Source of the DNA: Blastococcus_B sp963784165
GTDB lineage: Bacteria; Actinomycetota; Actinomycetes; Mycobacteriales; Geodermatophilaceae
Direction of reading: 5' to 3'
Assembly: GCA_963784165.1 (NCBI GenBank)
Contig: CAWAQI010000021.1
Coordinates: forward strand, 186,001-250,000
Length of the DNA stretch: 64,000 bases
Made by a program: the position numbers and the translations under genes. The notes below the pieces were generated by a model. The model was not told the origin of the DNA. It ran no database searches and saw only the letters and a list, made by a program, of their open reading frames with translations. This document shows, piece by piece, positions 1 through 9,708 of this stretch. Every line of letters starts with the position of its first letter. Positions within the stretch are counted from its first letter, which is position 1.

Positions 1-1433
<1,433 letters not shown>

Positions 1434-1444
1434 AACGGGACCCG

Positions 1445-1828
1445 TCAGGCGGCGGGGCGGATGCGGATGATCTCGTTGCGGTCGGTGGCGCGACGGGACA
1501 GCCGCTGCACCACGCGGCCTGTGACGTAGCCCAGCTGGAAGCGCAGGCCGTAGTCGCGCCTGAGCGCCGCCAGCGCCTGCGGCCACTCGGCGTGGTCGAT
1601 GATCTCGGCGGCGCCCTCGACCGCTTCTCCCTGCGGCCCCCCGTAGGGGCCCGACGCGAGCTTGCGAGCGACGGGGGGCGGGGGGTCCTTTCTCTTGCCG
1701 GTGTCGGTGCGGGTCCAGACCACGAGGTCCGCGCCGTCGGCCGCGGCCCAGACCGGCGTCGGGACGGGCTCGCCGGTGCGCCGGAACGTCGTGAGGCTGA
1801 CGTACTCGCTGGTGGGGAGGGCGGGCAT
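1445..1828 (-). CDS. PPOX-class, F420-type oxidoreductase with a repeat element translated in frame
   Basis: A 127-residue split-barrel flavin/F420-binding protein of the pyridoxamine-5'-phosphate-oxidase-like family. The N-terminus (LTTFRRTGEPVPTPVW, then VVWTRTDTGK) and C-terminus (AVEGAAEII, RNEIIRIRP) match the family. The ATG at 1828 lies 8 bases after the lipB stop, so translation is probably coupled to lipB. Oddity: after TDTGK, where relatives have a basic strand (K-R-x-R pattern, then a beta strand reading like RVTVAPC), the protein reads RKDPPPPVARKLASGPYGG. That stretch is encoded by a copy of the window's palindromic repeat (1631-1693). Length is still normal for the family, so the element replaced rather than lengthened this segment. 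Cofactor binding may be lost. Family known; activity uncertain. Confidence 0.8.
   Translation of the reverse strand: MPALPTSEYVSLTTFRRTGEPVPTPVWAAADGADLVVWTRTDTGKRKDPPPPVARKLASGPYGGPQGEAVEGAAEIIDHAEWPQALAALRRDYGLRFQLGYVTGRVVQRLSRRATDRNEIIRIRPAA
1631..1693 (-). repeat. Palindromic repeat, copy 1, inside the PPOX gene
   Basis: Read on the minus strand it begins GAAAGGACCCCCCGCCCCCC, continues with GTCGCTCGCAAGCTCGCG, and ends CGGGCCCCTACGGGGGGCC. It aligns along its length with copies at 9642, 13570, 16056, 17248 and 62356: AAGGACC start, C-run, CTCGC-nn-GCTCGC centre, GCGGGCCCCTG arm. The whole copy is open in the PPOX frame. Confidence 0.85.
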
Positions 1829-1836
1829 CGCCGGCG

Positions 1837-2489
1837 TCAGGCGGCAGGCACGCCGGTGAGCACCCGGCGTACGGACTCCTCCACCGCGTCGATCACCTCG
1901 GCGACGGGGACGTCGCGGCCCAGCTCGGCCGACAGCGACGTGGCGCCGGCGTCGACGATGCCGCAAGGGATCATGTTGCCGAACGCCGCCATGTCGGGGT
2001 CGCAGTTGAGCGCGAAGCCGTGCATGGTGACGCCTCTGGCCACGCGGACACCGATGGCGGCGACCTTGCGGTCGGGACGGTGTCCGGCCTCGGCTCGTCG
2101 GCGCGCACCCAGACCCCACTGCGGCCCTCGACCCGCTCCGTGGCGAGCCCCAGACCGGCGCAGACCTCGATGAGCGCGGCCTCCAGGCGGCGGACGTGCG
2201 CGACGACGTCGACCGGGTCGGCGAGCCGCACGATCGGGTAGCCGACCAGCTGCCCGGGACCGTGCCAGGTGATCTTGCCGCCGCGGTCGACGTCGATGAC
2301 CGGGGTGCCGTCGAACGGCCGCTCGTGCGGCAGGGTGCGCTTGCCCGCGGTGTAGACCGGCGGGTGCTCGAGCAGCAGGAGGGTGTCGGGCGCCGAACCG
2401 TCGACCACCCGGGCGTGCAGCTCGCGCTGTCGCGCCCACGCGTCCTCGTAGTCGACCAGGCCCAGCCGCAGCACCTCGAGCTCGCTCAC
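1837..2489 (-). pseudogene. lipB: Octanoyltransferase LipB, frame broken by a probable 1-base deletion
   Basis: LipB moves octanoyl groups from acyl carrier protein to lipoyl domains; its targets include SucB encoded 3.4 kb away. The first frame carries LLLEHPPVYTAGKRT and GGKITWHGPGQLVGYPI (substrate pocket). It fails after VRADEPRPDTVP and the family sequence resumes in another frame as DRKVAAIGVRVARGVTMHG and FALNCDPDM. Restoring one base in the G-run at 2073-2075 (plus strand) rejoins the two parts. LipB is normally needed for protein lipoylation, so a sequencing deletion is more likely than a real lesion. I prefer the GTG at 2489 as start because a TACGCT -10 box (2501-2496) lies 6 bases upstream, giving a leaderless message; GTG 2495 overlaps that box. 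Confidence 0.88.
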
Positions 2490-2510
2490 GGCCACAGCGT
2501 ATGCCGCCGC

Positions 2511-3248
2511 TCAGTCGAGGCGGCGCGGCTCCAGGCGGGTCTCGGTGACGGTGCCGTCCGGGCCGCGCTCCACCCGGTACGCGGCGGCGTCGTCGCGGTC
2601 GGCCACCACGTCGACCAGTTCGGTGCCGCGGTAGACCAGGCCGACGCCGTCGTCGGTGGCGTGCCCGTCGGGCAGCGTGCCGTCGGCGACCAGCTGGTGG
2701 TACACCGGCCGGCGCTGCTCCTCGGAGTCGTAGTGGACGCCGTTCGACGTCGGGATGAACCCGAGCCCGTTCGTGACCGGTCGCAGGTCGGGCCCGAAGG
2801 AGTCGGTGGTGCCGCCGACGTGCCAGCACAGCGAGCCGGCCGAGACCCCGCCGAGCACCACCCCCGCCTCCCACACCTCGCGGAAGATCTCGTCGAGGCC
2901 GTGCACCCGCCACACCGCGAGCAGGTTCGCGACGCTGCCACCGCCCACCCAGACGAGGTCCTGCTCCAGCAGGTGCGCCCGCATGTCCTCGACCGTCGGC
3001 ATCGTGAACAGGCTCAGGTGGCTGACCTGCACTCGGGTGCCGGCGAACGCGCCGTAGACCCCGCCCAGCCGGACCGGGTCGTCGCCGGTCGCGGTGCCGA
3101 GGTAGCAGAGCCGGGGGCGATCAGGCTGTCCGGCCAGCTCGACCATGAGGTCGAACACCGGCGCAGGCTTCCAGTCGTACGGGCCCCGACCGCGGCTGGC
3201 GAAGCTGCCCATGCTGGTGGCGACGATCGTGGGTGCGGAGGCGGGCAT
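2511..3248 (-). CDS. Peptidase S51 (dipeptidase E-like)
   Basis: A 245-residue class I glutamine-amidotransferase-like fold peptidase. The nucleophile elbow is GGVSAGSLCW (Ser in V-S-A-G), preceded by VWVGGGSVANLLAVWR, the substrate-binding glycine loop of peptidase E. A His-containing strand (NGVHYDSEEQRR) supplies the rest of the active-site region. Family members cleave Asp-X dipeptides or are related to cyanophycinase; the specificity here cannot be read from sequence. A TAGGTT box (3261-3256) 7 bases upstream of ATG 3248 suggests a leaderless transcript. It is divergent from the kinase gene at 3323, so the two promoters share about 75 bp. Confidence 0.85.
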   Translation of the reverse strand: MPASAPTIVATSMGSFASRGRGPYDWKPAPVFDLMVELAGQPDRPRLCYLGTATGDDPVRLGGVYGAFAGTRVQVSHLSLFTMPTVEDMRAHLLEQDLVWVGGGSVANLLAVWRVHGLDEIFREVWEAGVVLGGVSAGSLCWHVGGTTDSFGPDLRPVTNGLGFIPTSNGVHYDSEEQRRPVYHQLVADGTLPDGHATDDGVGLVYRGTELVDVVADRDDAAAYRVERGPDGTVTETRLEPRRLD

Positions 3249-3322
3249 GCCACCGAACCTATGCGGGCGACCCTGTGGACAACCGACGGGGGCGGCGGCG
3301 AACCGGCCTACCGTTCCCGGTC

Positions 3323-4882
3323 ATGTCCGCAGCCGATCCGGCCGGCACCGCCGACCCGCCCGTCGTCCCCGGGTACGTCCTCGAGACGCTGCTCGGGCGC
3401 GGTGGGTCCGGCGAGGTGTGGCGCGCCGTCCCGCGGCGCGGTGGACCGGCCGTCGCCGTCAAGGTGCTGATCGACGGCGACCCCGAGCGGCAGGCGCGCG
3501 AGGCGGCGCTGCTCGGCGAGCTCGACCATCCGCACCTGGTCCGGCTGATCGAGGTCGTGCACCAGCCGCGACGCGGCACTGCCGCGCGCGTTGCCCTCGT
3601 CCTCGAACTGCTCGAGGGCGGCAGCCTCGCCGCGTTGCTCGCCCGCCGCGGACGGCTGCGGCCGGGGGAGGTGGTGACGACCATCGCGCCGGTCGCCGCA
3701 GCGCTGGCCCACGCGCACGCGAACGGGATCGTCCACGGCGACCTCTCGCCGGGCAACATCGTCTTCACGGCCGAGGGCCGCCCGGTGCTCACCGACCTCG
3801 GGGTCGCACGGGTGCTGGGGGAGGTGGCGGCCGCAGAGGTCACCCCGCCCTACGTCGACCCCACGGTCGCGCGGGGCGGCGCTCCGGGACCGGCCTCCGA
3901 CGTCTTCGGCGTGGCCGCGGCGGCGTTCCACGCGCTGACCGGCATCGCGCCGTGGAACGCCGCGACCCCGGCCGACACGCTCGCGGTCGCGGCCGCCGGC
4001 TACCTGCCCGACCTCCCCGAGCTGGCTCCGGAGGCCCCGGCCGAGCTGATCGCCGTCGTCGAACGCGGGCTGTCGGCCGACCCGCACGATCGTGGGTCCG
4101 CGGCGGCCTTCGCGCTGGATCTCCGGCACGCCTGCCGCCCGGAACCGGTCCGGTTGCCGGTCGTCGGCGTCCCCGACGGGGACCTGGGCCGGACCGGGCG
4201 GGCGCCACGCACCGAGCTCACCCACCAGGTGCCCGGGCGGCGGCCGCGGCCGGCACCGGCCGTGGTCGACGTCGGGACGGCGGGACGGTTGTCGGACCTG
4301 CGCGAGCGGCTGGCGGACATCGCGAATCGTCGGACGGCCGCGCTGGCCGTTCTCGCGGGCGTCCTCGTCGTGGCCGGCCTGGCCGGTCTCCTGTGGGCGC
4401 CGGCCGCCGAGGAACCGACGCGACCCGACGTTGCCGCGGCGACGTCCGCTGCTCCGGTCGAGCCGCTGCCGGCCCCCGAGCAGCCGGCGGAGCCTCCGCA
4501 GGCGGAGGACTGGGCCGCCGTGGTGGGGCAGCTCTACGACCGGCGGGCGGCCGCGTTCGCGGCCGGGGCGGTCGCGGACCTCGACGCCGTCTACGCGCCG
4601 GGCAGCGCGCTGCTCGCTGCCGACCAGACGTACGTGCAGGAGCTGGCCGCGAACGGCGAGGCGCTGCGCGGCTTCGCGCCCGAGGTGGTGCGGGTGGCGG
4701 CACGGGCGGTCGGCGACGACCGCGTCGAGCTGGACGTGGTCGACCGCTGGCCGGACTACGAGCTGGTGGCGGCGGACGGAGCCCTGAGCACCGAAGCAGG
4801 CCGAGCCGAGTCCGCCGTCCGCATGGTGCTCGTGCGGGGCGATGACGGCTGGCGGATCGAGACCGCCGTGCGCCGGGGCTGA
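3323..4882 (+). CDS. Membrane Ser/Thr protein kinase with atypical catalytic loop
   Basis: 519 residues: N-terminal PknB-type kinase domain (about 17-275), a Pro/Arg-rich linker, one transmembrane helix (about 340-360, LAVLAGVLVVAGLAGLL) and an extracellular domain of about 140 residues without PASTA repeats. The ATP loop GRGGSGEVW (25-33) and Lys47 (VAVK) are present. The catalytic loop is HGDLSPGN (H138, D140), lacking the Arg of HRD, and the metal motif is DLG not DFG, so this is a non-RD kinase that may not need activation-loop phosphorylation. The extracellular part (VGQLYDRRAAAFAAG, RMVLVRGDDGWRIETA) looks like a small cone-shaped sensor or NTF2-like fold, by inference. ATG 3323 follows a TACCGT box by 8 bases. 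Confidence 0.88.
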   Translation: MSAADPAGTADPPVVPGYVLETLLGRGGSGEVWRAVPRRGGPAVAVKVLIDGDPERQAREAALLGELDHPHLVRLIEVVHQPRRGTAARVALVLELLEGGSLAALLARRGRLRPGEVVTTIAPVAAALAHAHANGIVHGDLSPGNIVFTAEGRPVLTDLGVARVLGEVAAAEVTPPYVDPTVARGGAPGPASDVFGVAAAAFHALTGIAPWNAATPADTLAVAAAGYLPDLPELAPEAPAELIAVVERGLSADPHDRGSAAAFALDLRHACRPEPVRLPVVGVPDGDLGRTGRAPRTELTHQVPGRRPRPAPAVVDVGTAGRLSDLRERLADIANRRTAALAVLAGVLVVAGLAGLLWAPAAEEPTRPDVAAATSAAPVEPLPAPEQPAEPPQAEDWAAVVGQLYDRRAAAFAAGAVADLDAVYAPGSALLAADQTYVQELAANGEALRGFAPEVVRVAARAVGDDRVELDVVDRWPDYELVAADGALSTEAGRAESAVRMVLVRGDDGWRIETAVRRG

Positions 4883-4886
4883 GGCG

Positions 4887-5795
4887 TCACGCCTTGGTCA
4901 GCGCCGTCCGCAGTGCCTCGGAGAGGTCGGTGCAGCTGAACTCGTAGCCGGACTCCAGCAGCCGGGTCGGCAAGGCCCGCTGGCCGCCGACGACCGTAGA
5001 TCGTCCGAAGTCGCGCAGCACCAGGTTCAGCGGATAGCCGGGAACTCTCAGGACCGTGGGCCGCCGGAGGACGCGGCCGAGGATGCGAGTGAACTCGGCG
5101 TTGGTCACCGGTGTCGGAGCCGTCAGGTTGACCGGGCCCGCGACATCTGCTGTGAGCAGGTGCCGGATGGCGCCGACTTGGTCGGCCAGGCTGATCCACG
5201 GCCAGTACTGACGACCCGAACCGATGCGCCCGCCCAGACCGAGGCGGAAGACCAACCCGAGGACCCGCATCAACGGAGCGCCACGCGCGATCACCAGGCC
5301 GGTCCGCAGGTGCACGATCCGGACCCCGGCACCCTCGGCGGGAGCTGTCGCGGCTTCCCACTGGGCCGGCATGTCGGCCATGAAGCCCGTCCCTTGGGGG
5401 GCCTCCTCGGTCACGGCTCGATCGCCGGTGTCGCCGTAGTAGCTGACGCCTGAACCCGAGAGCAGCACGCGGGGTCGTGACGGGTCGGCTGTGGCGGCTG
5501 CTGCCAAGGCCTCGCTGATCGTCACGGTGCTGTCCACGCGGCTGGTGACCAGTCGCTGCTCGTAGGCTCTCGTCCACGGACGCGGCGCGAACGAGGCGCC
5601 GGCGAGATTGACGACGGCATCGACATCGGCGAGGACGGCCGGGTCGATCCGACGGTGCTGAGGATCCCACCGGTGCTCGTCGGCCGTGCGCGGGGTCCGT
5701 CGTACCAGCCGCAGCACCTCGTGCCCGTCGTCGCGCAAGGCGGGCACCAGAGCGCGGCCCATGACGCCCGACGAGCCCGTGACAGCGATCTTCAC
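4887..5795 (-). CDS. TIGR01777 family NAD(P)-binding epimerase-like protein
   Basis: 302 residues with an N-terminal Rossmann TGSSGVMGRAL (6-16) and the family blocks NLAGASFAPRPW, LSGSGVSYYGD and WISLADQVGAI. Members resemble nucleotide-sugar epimerases (E. coli YfcH); no substrate is firmly established. In M. tuberculosis the equivalent gene lies between dlaT and lipB, as here, which hints at a role linked to lipoylation or the 2-oxo-acid dehydrogenases, but that is only context. RBS GGAAGGA lies upstream of ATG 5795. It is followed on the plus strand by the convergent kinase gene, 4 bases from stop to stop. Confidence 0.88.
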   Translation of the reverse strand: MKIAVTGSSGVMGRALVPALRDDGHEVLRLVRRTPRTADEHRWDPQHRRIDPAVLADVDAVVNLAGASFAPRPWTRAYEQRLVTSRVDSTVTISEALAAAATADPSRPRVLLSGSGVSYYGDTGDRAVTEEAPQGTGFMADMPAQWEAATAPAEGAGVRIVHLRTGLVIARGAPLMRVLGLVFRLGLGGRIGSGRQYWPWISLADQVGAIRHLLTADVAGPVNLTAPTPVTNAEFTRILGRVLRRPTVLRVPGYPLNLVLRDFGRSTVVGGQRALPTRLLESGYEFSCTDLSEALRTALTKA

Positions 5796-5837
5796 GACTG
5801 GTCCTTCCGCATGTCGGGTCTCGGTGGATGCAGAACG

Positions 5838-5873
5838 CGAACGGGGCCCCGGCGGATGCCGGGGCCCCGTTCG
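5838..5873 (-). terminator. Hairpin terminator after sucB
   Basis: Perfect 16-bp stem CGAACGGGGCCCCGGC / GCCGGGGCCCCGTTCG with a 4-base GGAT loop, 8 bases beyond the sucB stop. No U-tract follows. Confidence 0.8.
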
Positions 5874-5881
5874 GGCGGAGG

Positions 5882-7693
5882 TCAGGCCAGGCCGAGCTCC
5901 CCGTGGAACTGGCCGGCCTCGAGCCGTTCGCGCACCGTGGTGAGGAACCGGGCCGCGTCGGCGCCGTCGACGATGCGGTGGTCGTAGGTCAGCGCCAGAT
6001 AGACCATCGACCGGACCGCGATCACCTCGCCGAGCTCGGGGTCGTTGACGACCACCGGGCGCTTGACCACCGAACCGACCCCGAGGATCGCCACCTGCGG
6101 CTGGTTGATGATCGGGGTGTCGAACAGGGCACCCCGGCTGCCGGTGTTGGTCAGCGTGAAGGTGCCGCCGCCCAGCTCGTCCGGGGTGATCTTGTTCGTG
6201 CGGGTCCGCTCGGCCAGGTCGGCGATCTTGCGGGCGATGCCGCCGAGGCTGAGGTCACCGGCGTCGTGGATGACCGGTACGAGCAGCCCGCGCTCGGTGT
6301 CCACCGCGATGCCGAGGTTCTCGGTGTCGTGGTAGGTGACCGTGCCGGCTTCCTGGTCGATCGAGGAGTTCACCGACGGGTGCGCCTTGAGCGCCTCGAT
6401 GGCCGCCTTCGAGAAGAACGGCAGGAACGAGAGCTTGACGCCCTCGCGGGCCTCGAAGTCCTTCTTCGCCTGCTGCCGCAGGTTCGCGATCCGGGTGACG
6501 TCGGCCTCGACGACGGTCGTCAGCTGCGCGCTCACCTGCAGCGACTCGACCATCCGGCGCGCGATGACCGCCCGGAGCCGGGACAGCTTCTCCGTCCGGC
6601 CGCGCACCGACGTGTCGGGCGTGGCCGCGGGCGACGGCGTCCGTGTCGCCGGAGCGGAGGCAGCCGGCGCGGGGGCGGAGGCCTTCTCGGCCGCGGCCAT
6701 CACGTCCTGCTTGCGGATCCGGCCGCCGACGCCGGTGCCCGAGACGCTGCTCAGGTCGACGCCGCGGTCGGCGGCCAGCCGGCGCACCAGCGGCGTGACG
6801 TACGCGCCGCTGCCGTCTCCGCTCGGTGCCGACGGCGCGGCGTCCGCCGGTCGGGCCTCCTGCTTCGGCTGCTCGGCAGGCGCTTCCTGCTTCGGGGCTT
6901 CCTGCTTGGGCTCCTCGGCCGGGGCCTCCTGCTTGGGGGCTTCCTGCTGCGGGGCCTCCTGCTTCGGCTCCTCGGCCGGCGCCTCCTGCTGCGGCTGCGC
7001 GGGCGCCGACCCGCCACCGGCGGAACCGCTGCCGATGATCGCGAGCTCCGCGCCGACGTCGACGGTCTCGTCCTCGTTGACCGTGATCGAGAGCAGCGTG
7101 CCGCTGACCGGCGCCGGGATCTCGGTGTCCACCTTGTCCGTGGAGACCTCGAGCAGCGGCTCGTCCGCGGTCACCTCGTCGCCGACGGCCTTCAGCCAGC
7201 GGGTGACGGTGCCTTCGGTGACGCTCTCGCCGAGCGCCGGCATGGTGACCGCCGTCCCCTCGCCGCCACCGCCGCCGCCACCGCCGCTGTCGGACGACGC
7301 GGCGGGCTCGGGCTCGGGCTCCGGGGCGGCCTCTTCCTGGGCAGGCTGCTCCGCCTCCGCTCCGCCGTCCGTGTCCTCGACCTGGTCGTCGGAGCTCTGC
7401 GGAGTGCTCTCCTCGTCCTCGGCGGACGCCGGGGCGGCGGAACCGCCGCCGTCGCCGTCCCCACCGATGACGGCGAGCTCGGCGCCGACCTCCACGGTCT
7501 CGTCCTCGGCGACGAGGATCTTCGTCAGCACGCCGGCGGCGGGCGACGGGATCTCGGTGTCGACCTTGTCGGTCGAGACCTCGAGGAGGGGCTCGTCGGC
7601 CTCGACCTGCTCACCCTCCTGCTTGAGCCATCGGGTGACCGTGCCCTCGGTGACGCTCTCGCCCAGGGCGGGCATGGTGACGGACGTCGGCAT
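5882..7693 (-). CDS. sucB: 2-oxo-acid dehydrogenase E2 (dihydrolipoamide acyl/succinyltransferase), two lipoyl domains
   Basis: Core acyltransferase of the 2-oxo-acid dehydrogenase complex (the actinobacterial SucB/DlaT that also serves pyruvate dehydrogenase). 603 residues in order: lipoyl domain 1 (lipoyl Lys in STDKVDTEIPSP), acidic/Gly-rich linker, lipoyl domain 2 (STDKVDTEIPAP), a linker of imperfect PKQEAPAEE-like repeats, the E3-binding domain (YVTPLVRRLAADRGVD, GGRIRKQDV) and the catalytic domain with LTYDHRIVDGADAARF near the C-terminus (catalytic His and Asp). lpd lies just upstream on the same strand with 54 bases between, so E2 and E3 are probably co-transcribed. lipB nearby provides the lipoyl cofactor. 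Confidence 0.95.
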   Translation of the reverse strand: MPTSVTMPALGESVTEGTVTRWLKQEGEQVEADEPLLEVSTDKVDTEIPSPAAGVLTKILVAEDETVEVGAELAVIGGDGDGGGSAAPASAEDEESTPQSSDDQVEDTDGGAEAEQPAQEEAAPEPEPEPAASSDSGGGGGGGGEGTAVTMPALGESVTEGTVTRWLKAVGDEVTADEPLLEVSTDKVDTEIPAPVSGTLLSITVNEDETVDVGAELAIIGSGSAGGGSAPAQPQQEAPAEEPKQEAPQQEAPKQEAPAEEPKQEAPKQEAPAEQPKQEARPADAAPSAPSGDGSGAYVTPLVRRLAADRGVDLSSVSGTGVGGRIRKQDVMAAAEKASAPAPAASAPATRTPSPAATPDTSVRGRTEKLSRLRAVIARRMVESLQVSAQLTTVVEADVTRIANLRQQAKKDFEAREGVKLSFLPFFSKAAIEALKAHPSVNSSIDQEAGTVTYHDTENLGIAVDTERGLLVPVIHDAGDLSLGGIARKIADLAERTRTNKITPDELGGGTFTLTNTGSRGALFDTPIINQPQVAILGVGSVVKRPVVVNDPELGEVIAVRSMVYLALTYDHRIVDGADAARFLTTVRERLEAGQFHGELGLA

Positions 7694-7747
7694 CCTGGCA
7701 GGACTCCTTCTGGGCGGCGTTTCAGGCGGGGGAGGGGAAGCGGTCGA

Positions 7748-9127
7748 TCAGCCGTGCACGTGCAGCGGCTTGCCGGCGAGGGCCAGGTGGGCCTCGCCGA
7801 GCGCCTCGCTCTGCGTCGGGTGCGGGTGGATGAGGCTTGCGACGTCGTCGGCCTCGGCCTCCCAGTTGTAGATCAGCTGCGCCTCGGCGATGAGCTCACC
7901 GACGCGGCTGCCGACCATGTGGACGCCGACCACGGGACCGTCGGGCGCCTGGATGAGCTTCACCGCGCCCGTCGTCTTCAGGATCTGGCTGCGGCCGTTG
8001 CCCGCGAGGTCGTAGACCAGCGTCGTCACGTCGCCGTACTTCTCGCGCGCCTGCGCCTCGGTCAGGCCCACCGACGCCACCTCGGGGTCGGAGTAGGTGA
8101 TCCGCGGGACGCCGGCGTAGTCGATCGGCGCCGGCTCGAGGCCGGCGACGCGCTCGGCGACGAGGATGCCCTCGGCGAAGCCCACGTGGGCCAGCTGGAG
8201 GGTGGGGATGAGGTCGCCGACGGCGGAGACCGTGGGCACGTTGGTGCGGCAGTACTCGTCGACGAGGACGAAGCCGCGGTCCACCTGCACCCCGGCCTCC
8301 TCGTAGCCCAGGCCCTGGCTGACCGGCCCGCGGCCGACGGCCACGAGCAGCAGCTCGGCCTCGAACTCCTTGCCGTTCTCGAGCGAGACCTTGACGCCGT
8401 TCTCGGTGTTCTGGACACCGGAGAAGCGGCTGCCGAGCTCGAAGCCGATCTTGCGACGGCGGAACGCGCGCTCGAGCAGCTTGGAGGAGGCCTCGTCCTC
8501 GAGCGGGACCAGGTGCGGCAGGGCCTCGATGATGGTGACGTCGACGCCGAAGGACTTCCAGGCGCTGGCGAACTCGCAGCCGATGACGCCGCCGCCCAGC
8601 ACGATCGCCGAGGCGGGTACCCGGTCCAGGTTCAGGGCGTGGTCGCTGGTGATGACCCGGGTGCCGTCGATCTCCAGGCCGGGCAGGCTGCGGGCGTAGG
8701 AGCCGGTGGCCAGCAGGATGTGCTTGCCCTCGTAGCTCTGGCCGTTCACCTCGACCGTGGTGGGGGAGGTGAGCCGCCCCTCGCCCTCGACGTAGGTGAT
8801 CTTGCGGGCCTTCACCAGGCCCTGCAGGCCCTTGTACAGCTTGGAGACGACGCCGTTCTTGTAGTTGTTGACGCCGTCCATGTCGATGCCGGCCAGCGAC
8901 GTCTTGACGCCGAACTGCTCGCCCTCGCGGGCCAGGTCGGCGACCTCGCCGGCGTGCAGCAGGGCCTTGGTGGGGATGCAGCCGCGGTGCAGGCAGGTGC
9001 CGCCGACCTTGTCCTTCTCGATGAGGACGACGTTCAGCCCGAGCTCCGATGCCCGGAACGCCGCGGCATAGCCACCGGAGCCACCACCGAGGATGACCAG
9101 GTCGGCGGGGGAGGTGGGTGCACTCAC
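7748..9127 (-). CDS. lpdA: Dihydrolipoyl dehydrogenase (E3)
   Basis: 459-residue FAD flavoprotein that reoxidises dihydrolipoyl groups with NAD+. The FAD loop is ILGGGSGGYAAA (about 12-23), the redox disulfide is in GGTCLHRGCIPTKALLHAG, the NAD loop is VLGGGVIGCEFA, and the interface His-Glu pair is in HPHPTQSEAL near the C-terminus. Length is standard. Start GTG 9127 has AGGAG about 7 bases upstream. First gene of an lpd-sucB operon; in M. tuberculosis the E3 gene is elsewhere, so this pairing is a difference from that layout. Confidence 0.96.
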   Translation of the reverse strand: MSAPTSPADLVILGGGSGGYAAAFRASELGLNVVLIEKDKVGGTCLHRGCIPTKALLHAGEVADLAREGEQFGVKTSLAGIDMDGVNNYKNGVVSKLYKGLQGLVKARKITYVEGEGRLTSPTTVEVNGQSYEGKHILLATGSYARSLPGLEIDGTRVITSDHALNLDRVPASAIVLGGGVIGCEFASAWKSFGVDVTIIEALPHLVPLEDEASSKLLERAFRRRKIGFELGSRFSGVQNTENGVKVSLENGKEFEAELLLVAVGRGPVSQGLGYEEAGVQVDRGFVLVDEYCRTNVPTVSAVGDLIPTLQLAHVGFAEGILVAERVAGLEPAPIDYAGVPRITYSDPEVASVGLTEAQAREKYGDVTTLVYDLAGNGRSQILKTTGAVKLIQAPDGPVVGVHMVGSRVGELIAEAQLIYNWEAEADDVASLIHPHPTQSEALGEAHLALAGKPLHVHG

Positions 9128-9288
9128 AGAAGCTCCTCTGTCGCGGTGTGCGGGCCCGCTCGAGCGGGCGGGCTCGTGCTCATCCTGCCACCAAGGGAAC
9201 GACCCGGCCCGGAGCCCCGTTGCCCATGCCGAGCGGCGTCGATCACCAGGTGTTGATCACCGGCGCCGCCGAGCGGAGGGAGCGGGAG

Positions 9289-9642
9289 ATGGGGCTGTTC
9301 GGCCGACTGCGCGGTGGCGGCCGCGCGCGGGGCGATCACGGCCGTCGAGGCACCCTCGACCGCGGCTCGCAGCGCACCGACCTGACCCACCTCGAGCAGT
9401 TCGTCGCCAGTCGCCGCGGCGTCGAGGGGTACGTCGAGCCGCGCACCGCCGTCACGGAGACGACGATCGTGCTCGTCGCCGCCGACGGCGAGTGGACCCG
9501 CCGCCGCATCGACGGTCCCGACGTCGCCCGCAAGCTCTCCCGGGACCTCGCGATCCCGGTCTACGACGCCCAGGTCACCGGCTATCCCCAACGAATGCGC
9601 GACTGGAGCGCCCGCCAGAAGTCGAAGGACCTCCTCGACTAG
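9289..9642 (+). CDS. Conserved small protein, 117 aa, function unknown
   Basis: Basic N-terminus (MGLFGRLRGGGRARGD), then a compact domain with VEGYVEPRTAVTETTIVLVAADGEWTRRR and a helical region ending SARQKSKDLLD. The pattern of a beta hairpin carrying GEWTRRRI followed by ARKLSRDLAIPVYDAQV looks like a folded actinobacterial family protein, but I cannot name it. ATG 9289 is preceded by GGAGGGAGCGGGAG, a strong RBS, which fixes the start. No signal peptide or membrane segment. Copy 2 of the palindromic repeat abuts its TAG stop. Confidence 0.75.
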   Translation: MGLFGRLRGGGRARGDHGRRGTLDRGSQRTDLTHLEQFVASRRGVEGYVEPRTAVTETTIVLVAADGEWTRRRIDGPDVARKLSRDLAIPVYDAQVTGYPQRMRDWSARQKSKDLLD

Positions 9643-9700
9643 AAGGACCACCGGCCCCCACCACTCGCTCGCTCGCGGCGGGCCCCTGCCGGTGGCCGCT
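9642..9700 (+). repeat. Palindromic repeat, copy 2
   Basis: GAAGGACCACCGGCCCCCAC, then CACTCGCTCGCTCGCGG, then CGGGCCCCTGCCGGTGGCC. The outer arms pair (CCACCGG with CCGGTGG). It starts on the last base of the upstream gene's stop codon and separates convergent genes, so it may serve as a bidirectional terminator. Confidence 0.8.
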
Positions 9701-9708
9701 CCAGCACG

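Noticed and set aside
5796..5812. Further copy of the palindromic repeat (GGTCCTTCC)
   Set aside because: It is the RBS region GGAAGGACC of the TIGR01777 gene; no C-run, centre or second arm follows.
5828..9256. 1142-codon plus-strand open frame across sucB and lpd
   Set aside because: Antisense to two intact enzyme genes; long open antisense frames are expected at this GC content.
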